A stretch of DNA of 64,000 bases, taken from contig JAEHOE010000161.1 in the NCBI GenBank assembly GCA_016858145.1, positions 62,001-126,000 on the forward strand, written 5' to 3'. The notes beneath the pieces were generated by a model. It was not told the DNA's origin, did no database searches, and saw only the letters and a program-made list of their open reading frames with translations. This document shows positions 59,177 through 64,000 of the stretch, in pieces. Origin of the DNA: Edaphochlamys debaryana. Taxonomy: Eukaryota; Chlorophyta; Chlorophyceae; Chlamydomonadales. A program made the translations under genes and the position numbers. Position 1 is the first letter of the stretch. Each line of letters starts with the position of its first letter.

Positions 59177-60601
59177 GCGGGCCGTGCCCGGCGCAACCAG
59201 GTGCAGTCGGGGCCTCAGCCGCTGGCGGCAGGGACTCAGGCAGGGGCGGAGGCGGTGCTGGTGCTGGCCCCCGGCGGCGACGCAGCGGCGGCGCAGGGCT
59301 ACGGTCTGGCCCTGGCCCATCTGCCCGCGCCGGCAGCGGCGGAGGCGCTGGTGGCAGCGCTGGCGGCGGCCGGCGGCGGCGCCGTCAGGTCCCTGGGCGG
59401 AGTGGTGTCGGTGGCGTGGGAGAGCACCGCCGCCGCCGCCGCTGTGGCGCCGCCGCCGCCGCCACCGAATCTGGATCTGTCTCGTGAAGGCAGCCGCCTG
59501 CTGCTGCGCCTGCCCGCCCCCGGCAGGGACGCCTCACGACCCTTCGCCTGCCTGCCGTACGACCCACTCGCCAACGATCCCACCGCTCTGACTCAGCAGC
59601 TGCTGACAGCGACGATGCGGTTGGAGCGGTACGGCAGCGGAACGGCAGACACGTGGGCGGCTCAGTACGACGCCGTTACGGGGCTGGTCACGTGCCGAGT
59701 GCCGGGCATGGGTACGTACGTGCTCGTCCAGGCCGCAGCCCACACGCTCCTGCCGCCAGTAGCACAAGGACCCGGGGCAGCGGAGAAGGCCGCCGGACCC
59801 GGCGGCAGCGGCGCGGCGGCGGAGGAGCAGGCGGGTGGGGACGATGCCGCCCGTGTGCCTGCATCGCCGAGCGGTCAAGCCGCCGTCCAGGACACCACCG
59901 TTCCCAGCGCAAGCCCCGATGGCCCTGCTAGCTCCGCTGCCAGTGGCTCCGGATCTTCCGTGTCCGCCGCCGTCATCGCCGCCGCCGCCGTCGGCGGGGT
60001 GCTGCTGATCCTGGCCGCAGCGGCGGTGGTGGCGATGGCGGCGCGGCGGCGCTCCCAGCGGCGGCTGCAGGCGGCGGCAGCGGCGGCAGCCCAGGCTGAC
60101 TCCTCCGCCGCCAACGCCTCTGCTGACCCAGCTGCCGCCACTGCGGCGGCGGCGGCGGGCGCCTACGCCTGGGTACGCCCCGCCACAAGCGCACAAGATC
60201 CTCCCGCCTCCTCGCCGGCCTCCTCCTCCCCATCCTCCTCTCTCTCCCACGCAACCTCCGCCCTCGCCGCTGCCGCCCCCGCCCCGCCCCTGCCCGGGGC
60301 GACCCCACCCGACGGCGCCGCCGCCGCCCCCGGCGGCAGCCCGCACTGGGTCGTGTGGCACGCGGGGCTCGCGGTCACTCTGGCCGAGGCGCGGGCGGAG
60401 GCGGAGGCGGAGGCCCGAGCCAATGCAGATGTGCAGATGGCGGAGGGGCAGGCAGCGGTGGAGGCGGGGGGCCCGCAGGCCGGAGTGGGGTGGGAGTGTG
60501 CGTCGGGGCTGAGCTCGGGGTCGGCGGAGGGTGCGGGGCCGGGAGTGGGCGACGGGCGCCCTCCTTCGGCGGTGGTGGGGGTGGAGCTTCACGACGACTG
60601 A
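46377..60601 (+). CDS. Giant proline-rich single-pass membrane protein (hydroxyproline-rich glycoprotein-like)
   Basis: Four exons: 46377-46509, 46770-57725, 58066-58305, 58514-60601; about 4,470 residues once seven one-base homopolymer excesses are discounted. Exon 1 encodes a signal peptide (MTRLLLVTVLLVVAAAG). Exon 2 encodes seven ~0.9-1 kb units (PPRPPRTPPRPPKGPPQPER, PAFPDWPSEEPPAVP) and then dense PPSPPP repeats, typical substrates for Pro hydroxylation and arabinosylation. After the Pro-rich region come Ala-rich helices, a region with FACLPYDPLAND and YDAVTGLVTCRVPGMGTYVL that loosely resembles a GAIN/GPS-type juxtamembrane domain, a transmembrane segment (AAVIAAAAVGGVLLILAAAA, about 59970-60040) and a basic stop-transfer RRRSQRR, then a ~180-residue tail. 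Probably a cell-wall or extracellular-matrix linked receptor or anchor. No pherophorin domain was recognised. The proline frame changes at 54.8, 55.3, 56.2 and 56.6 kb and within 50.65-51.29 kb, so as read the sequence is frameshifted. Confidence 0.8.
47458..53860 (+). repeat. Seven 0.84-1.0 kb coding repeat units in the proline-rich gene
   Basis: Each unit begins near CCCCGGCCCCC/CGCACCCCT, encoding PPRPPRTPPRPPKGPPQPER, at about 47458, 48300, 49208, 50217, 51213, 52197 and 53117. Each contains PAFPDWPSEEPPAVPEG and a PPRLPRPPPSPPRLP block. Units 4 and 5 are almost identical over about 990 bp (50114-51105 versus 51105-52095), marking a very recent tandem duplication; the others have diverged. 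Confidence 0.9.
53870..57010 (+). repeat. Short-period PPSPPP coding repeats
   Basis: About 3.1 kb of CCT/CCG/CCA/TCG codon repeats. Higher-order blocks of about 90-150 bp end in TATCCTCCCT or TATCCGCCC (SPYPPSP). Strand asymmetry is extreme: the plus strand has almost no G outside CG. The other two frames read TASLAST-like and HRLPRLH-like sequence. Confidence 0.92.
59121..59175 (+). repeat. GCC trinucleotide run encoding poly-Ala
   Basis: About 18 consecutive Ala codons, nearly all GCC, inside the last exon of the proline-rich gene, in the ectodomain before the membrane segment. Confidence 0.9.
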
Positions 60602-63374
60602 GGTGTCGGCGCACACACCTCCGGCTGCCTTGACTCGCCTCTGCCTGCAACATGCCGGGCAACATGTCGGGCCTGCTGTGGGCCTGCGTGGGCCTGCTGT
60701 GGGCCTGTGAGGGCCTGGTGCTGTGTTTGCGATGTGTTTATGCTGAAGGATCAACGAATGAGTGCAATGAGTGAATGGCTGAGGGACATAGCGCGATCGG
60801 TTCTGTCGCACAAAACGACATGCTTGTGGGGGATTGACCGGGATTCCATGTTACTGCTGATGGGTTGTGTGGGCATAAGAAGGTGCATAACCAGACAGCA
60901 TGCGTAGGAGTGTAGATCAGTGCTGTGTGCTGAGAGTGCATGTTGGTGCCCGGGGGCGGGCATGAGAGAACACTTAAGCGGGTGTTTCTGTGACCCCCTG
61001 GCGAATGTCAGGAGAACTGGGTTCGTTGGGACCTCCCCATGACCGCAGAAGACGGGGGATGGTGTGCCAGCTGCGTGGGATTATGGCGGATAGTGTCTGA
61101 CGAGCGGTAGCAGTGTTAGGGCATGCATTAGAGACAAGACTTGTTTTCAGGGATGGTAAGGGCTCAGGGCGGTGCGCAGTGGGCATGGTGACAAAGCCGG
61201 ACACAAGGGAATCTCGCTCGTGAGAAATACAGGATCTGATGACTGATGTTGATATACCACATGACCCTTTGGCTTGTACGTGGCACGGTTGGTGGGATGG
61301 AACGACGCTGAACTCGTGATGAGTGATTGGCCACGCTTGAGTGGCCCCACGCTGCATTGGCGGGGCTGACACGTGTGCTACAGATGTTACCTGGCGCGGA
61401 TGCAACCCACATGAGCTAGACCCGGCTGCACATTGCATGACCCACATGAGCCGCTGGGTCCTGCGAATGGAAGGAAAGCGCTGCTCCCTGCGCGCTGCGC
61501 CTGGCGCCGTGGAAGGTCGGTCCCACAAAGTACACGGCCCCCTTCCCCCTGTTGCCTTGGCCCCCACTGCACACCCGGCCAGCAGCAGGCGACAGGGGGG
61601 GCAGCCCAGGCCCCAACCACACAAGGGGCGGCGTCCACCCCCTATGGCTCCAGATCTGAGGACCCGCGTAACAGGATGAGGCTGAGGCTGAGGACAAGGA
61701 AGCAGCCTCGCGCCCTCTCCAGCGCTGGCGGATGGCGTGCCGGGAGGCCGTCTTGTGCGGTGTGCGCCTACATGCGTACAGCATCGTTGCCCCGCAGCCG
61801 CCGGCATCTGGAGCCAGGACAGAGGTTCCCCCCAAAGCAGTGCCTGGGCCGAGCTGGGCGCTGGCGTCAGGGGCGCGTCGGGGGCACGTGGGGCCTCCGG
61901 GCGTTCGGGGGCACGTGCCGCCAATCGCTGCGCTGCACCGGGCCTCGCCCTGCCAGCAGGCCCTGGCCTGCAGGCCCTGGCTCCTGCGCACCGCCTGGGG
62001 CCGCCAGGGGCTGGGACCGTGGGACGGCTGCCCGGCGGCTAAGCCGAGGGCCAGGAGGGGATGCAGTGTAGCGCGTACGGTGGGGCTGAGGGGGGCAGCA
62101 TGGACCGCGACACCGCCTTGGCCTGTCGTTATGGGGGCAAGGAGTGGTGGTGGAGGGGTGTGGGCCTGGAGGGGTGAGGGCCTGCGGGTAACTGCCGCCA
62201 GCCCCCCACCGCGCACCACAATGAGCCCTACCCTGCCAGGGTTCTGCGGCCCAGCTTGGCGATTGAGGGTCTGCCACGTGGCCCTGAGCCATGGTGCACG
62301 TGGCACAGGGCCCAGCAGGCGGCGCTATCGCTCACACCCTCCTCTCCCAAAGCGGTTCCTGCTGTCATCCCCGCATCCCTGCCTCCTCCTCGTATCGTTA
62401 CGGGCAGCAGGGCTTGCTGCCTTGCCTGGCTTGGGCCATCGTCCAGCCGCTGACTGTGCTGACTGCACACGGGTGGGTGCAGAGGGCAGGCCGAGGGGGC
62501 AGGCGCAGAGGCAACGGCAGCTGGCACAGGCAGCCAGCCCGTGTCATACCCCGCTTCCAGGGTGCGGGGTGCGAGTTAACACGCAGGAAGGGCAGATGGC
62601 CTCATCACCCCAGCTGCGGCCATAACGGCGTGCGAAAGATTGAGTCAACGCCAGGAGGTCAACTCCTGTTGGCAGCGCTCGGGCGCCGTGGGCGCTGCCC
62701 TTCGTGGTCTACTGGCCTCGTCCCCTGCCGGACCTTGCCGGGTACCCCGACTGTCCCGCTTGCCAGGCGCTTGCAGGCGCGTGCGGTGGGCGTGCGTGGG
62801 AGTGCGTCAAAACCCCAGCAATCCTCAGCAAACCTTCGACTTCCTTGAGCACCAAGGTCGTGAGCCGTGTCACGGGAAATTAAGCGTTTGCCCGCAAACC
62901 CATATGCGAGAAGAAGTCCGCGGGGGGGGAGCGCCGCGTCGGTGAGACTATGGTCGCCCTCGCGGGATGGATGGAAAGCCCCACCCCCGTGGATCCAGCA
63001 TGTTATCAACCTCCGAGACTAGCACATGTTGCATTATGGCAGAAAGCATGCGCAGCGGTGCCGCTAACGTGGCGCTTGCGTTACCCTTGCTCTGTGCATG
63101 GCCATGTGCTCCCGCGCCAGGCCCCAACACCGCAACGCAACGTAATCCCGTGTAGGTGTGAACGTATAAGTGCCGAGAGCTGGCGGGAAGGTACGCATTG
63201 TGGCCTCAGCTGAGCCCGAGACAGATCGAGGGGCACTCTCGCAGAGCCTCGATTAAGCCCGGCCACGCCTCTACACAGCAGCACATTACCTACTGGTCGC
63301 TTCGGCGGCATAGGGAACCTGTTACACACGCATACGTTAGCAAGGTTCACCTCAGGCCAGTCGGAGTGGGAGAG
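60602..63374. other. Intergenic between proline-rich gene and ClpC
   Basis: About 2.8 kb with no supported gene on either strand. The first 700 bp is AT-richer and probably holds the 3' UTR of the proline-rich gene, starting with repeats of GTGGGCCTGCTGTGGGCCTG (60674-60720). No TGTAA was found in it. The 61400-62850 part is GC-rich with long but featureless open frames. The right end carries the ClpC promoter and 5' UTR. Confidence 0.45.
63165..63170 (+). promoter_or_regulatory. TATA-like element upstream of ClpC
   Basis: TATAAG in the context AACGTATAAGTGCC, about 205 bp upstream of the ClpC ATG; the spacing allows a 5' UTR of about 170-180 nt. It rests on motif and position only. Confidence 0.35.
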
Positions 63375-63882
63375 ATGCAGCTGAACCTCGCCCGCGAGGC
63401 GGTGGTCCGCCCCACCAGCGGACGCCGCACTCCTATTGCCGCTCAGCGGATCGGCGGTCGCACGCGCAAGGCGGTGACATGCTCGGCTAGCCTCGGTGGC
63501 TTCCTCGGCCACCGCGTCTCTGGTCGCGCGGCGGTGCCCACCGCTGCTCGCCGGACCGCCCGCGGTGGCCGCCTGGTCGTCAAGGCCATGTTCGAGCGTT
63601 TCACTGAGAAGGCCATCAAGGTCGTCATGCTGGCGCAGGAGGAGGCGCGGCGGCTGGGCCACAATTTCGTGGGCACGGAGCAGCTGCTGCTGGGTCTCAT
63701 CGGCGAGTCCACCGGCATTGCCGCCAAGGTGCTGAAGAGCATGGGTGTCAACCTGAAGGACGCCCGCGTGGAGGTGGAGAAGATCATCGGCCGAGGCTCG
63801 GGCTTCGTCGCGGTGGAAATTCCCTTCACCCCCCGCGCCAAGCGCGTGCTGGAGATGTCTCTGGAGGAGGCCCGCCAGCTGG
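63375..63882 (+). CDS. CLPC: Chloroplast ClpC (Hsp100 chaperone), first exon; continues beyond window
   Basis: ClpC is the stromal AAA+ unfoldase of the Clp protease, also active in protein import. The ATG at 63375 opens a transit peptide of about 70 residues rich in Arg/Ser/Ala. Then the conserved Clp N-domain follows: [78 protein letters not shown] and [17 protein letters not shown]. The exon ends at 63882 in phase 1 before GTGAGC, and the rest (second N-repeat, two AAA domains) lies off the right edge. The [20 protein letters not shown] segment is the ClpC signature and separates it from ClpB and ClpD. Confidence 0.95.
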
Positions 63883-64000
63883 GTGAGCTCCTTTAGGGGC
63901 GAGCAGACGGCCTGGCTGTATAGTTTGCTTGTGGATGGGTGGCTGACTCGGTGAACGCGTCACCTGGTAGCCAGGACGCACTGGATCCACCAGCATTTCT

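Noticed and set aside
46377..60601. Calling the giant gene a pherophorin
   Set aside because: Pherophorins carry two conserved Cys-rich globular domains around a Pro-rich rod; these are not visible, and this protein has a transmembrane helix and cytoplasmic tail.
61416..62848. Overlapping 185-297 codon frames on both strands upstream of ClpC
   Set aside because: No recognisable domains, no consistent exon structure, and length is expected in GC-rich DNA.

Overview
The window is nuclear DNA of a green alga, most likely a chlorophyte of the Chlamydomonas/Volvox group. The evidence is very high GC with long C and G homopolymers, genes broken by many short GT-AG introns with pyrimidine-rich acceptors, Ala/Gly/Pro-rich low-complexity inserts, candidate TGTAA polyadenylation signals, plant-type chloroplast genes (HCF244, ClpC) and a giant secreted proline-rich protein. 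Because genes are split, I built exon models by hand. For six of them (RCC1, armadillo, patatin-like, metallopeptidase, proteasome, proline-rich) I tracked splice phase across every junction. Five are in phase throughout; the sixth is in phase only if seven one-base homopolymer excesses are discounted.

Layout, left to right. 0.1-1.0 kb: 5' end of an HCF244/Ycf39-type chloroplast protein (minus, runs off the left edge). 2.9-11.2 kb: 15-exon RCC1-repeat protein (minus). 12.3-20.4 kb: 19-exon armadillo-like repeat protein (plus), divergent from the RCC1 gene across about 1 kb. 21.2-21.7 kb: weak coiled-coil/polyglutamine gene candidate (minus). 22.8-23.8 kb: AT-richer non-coding island with short repeats. 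24.0-26.7 kb: 7-exon patatin-like phospholipase (minus). 28.0-29.0 kb: 3' part of an unrecognised coiled-coil protein gene (minus). 30.2-40.1 kb: 23-exon gene with seven tandem VHL-beta-like modules followed by an HExxH metallopeptidase domain (plus). 42.0-45.3 kb: proteasome subunit beta type-1/PBF1 (plus). 46.4-60.6 kb: giant single-pass membrane protein with a signal peptide, about 3,600 residues of Pro-rich repeats and a C-terminal ectodomain, transmembrane segment and cytoplasmic tail (plus). 63.4 kb to the edge: first exon of chloroplast ClpC (plus).

The genes do not form a pathway; this is an ordinary eukaryotic neighbourhood of independent transcription units. Two chloroplast proteostasis genes (HCF244, ClpC) and the proteasome gene are housekeeping. 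The others are lineage-typical large repeat proteins.

The most unusual signals are structural. The metallopeptidase and proteasome genes carry several short duplications of their own exon-intron junctions inside introns, including a nine-copy 112-113 bp array, which create decoy splice sites. Three introns of the metallopeptidase gene share a repeated 3' module. The VHL-like modules are built from symmetric phase-1 exons, one of them exactly 66 nt in six of seven modules. The proline-rich gene changes reading frame at seven one-base homopolymer expansions, all in the same direction.
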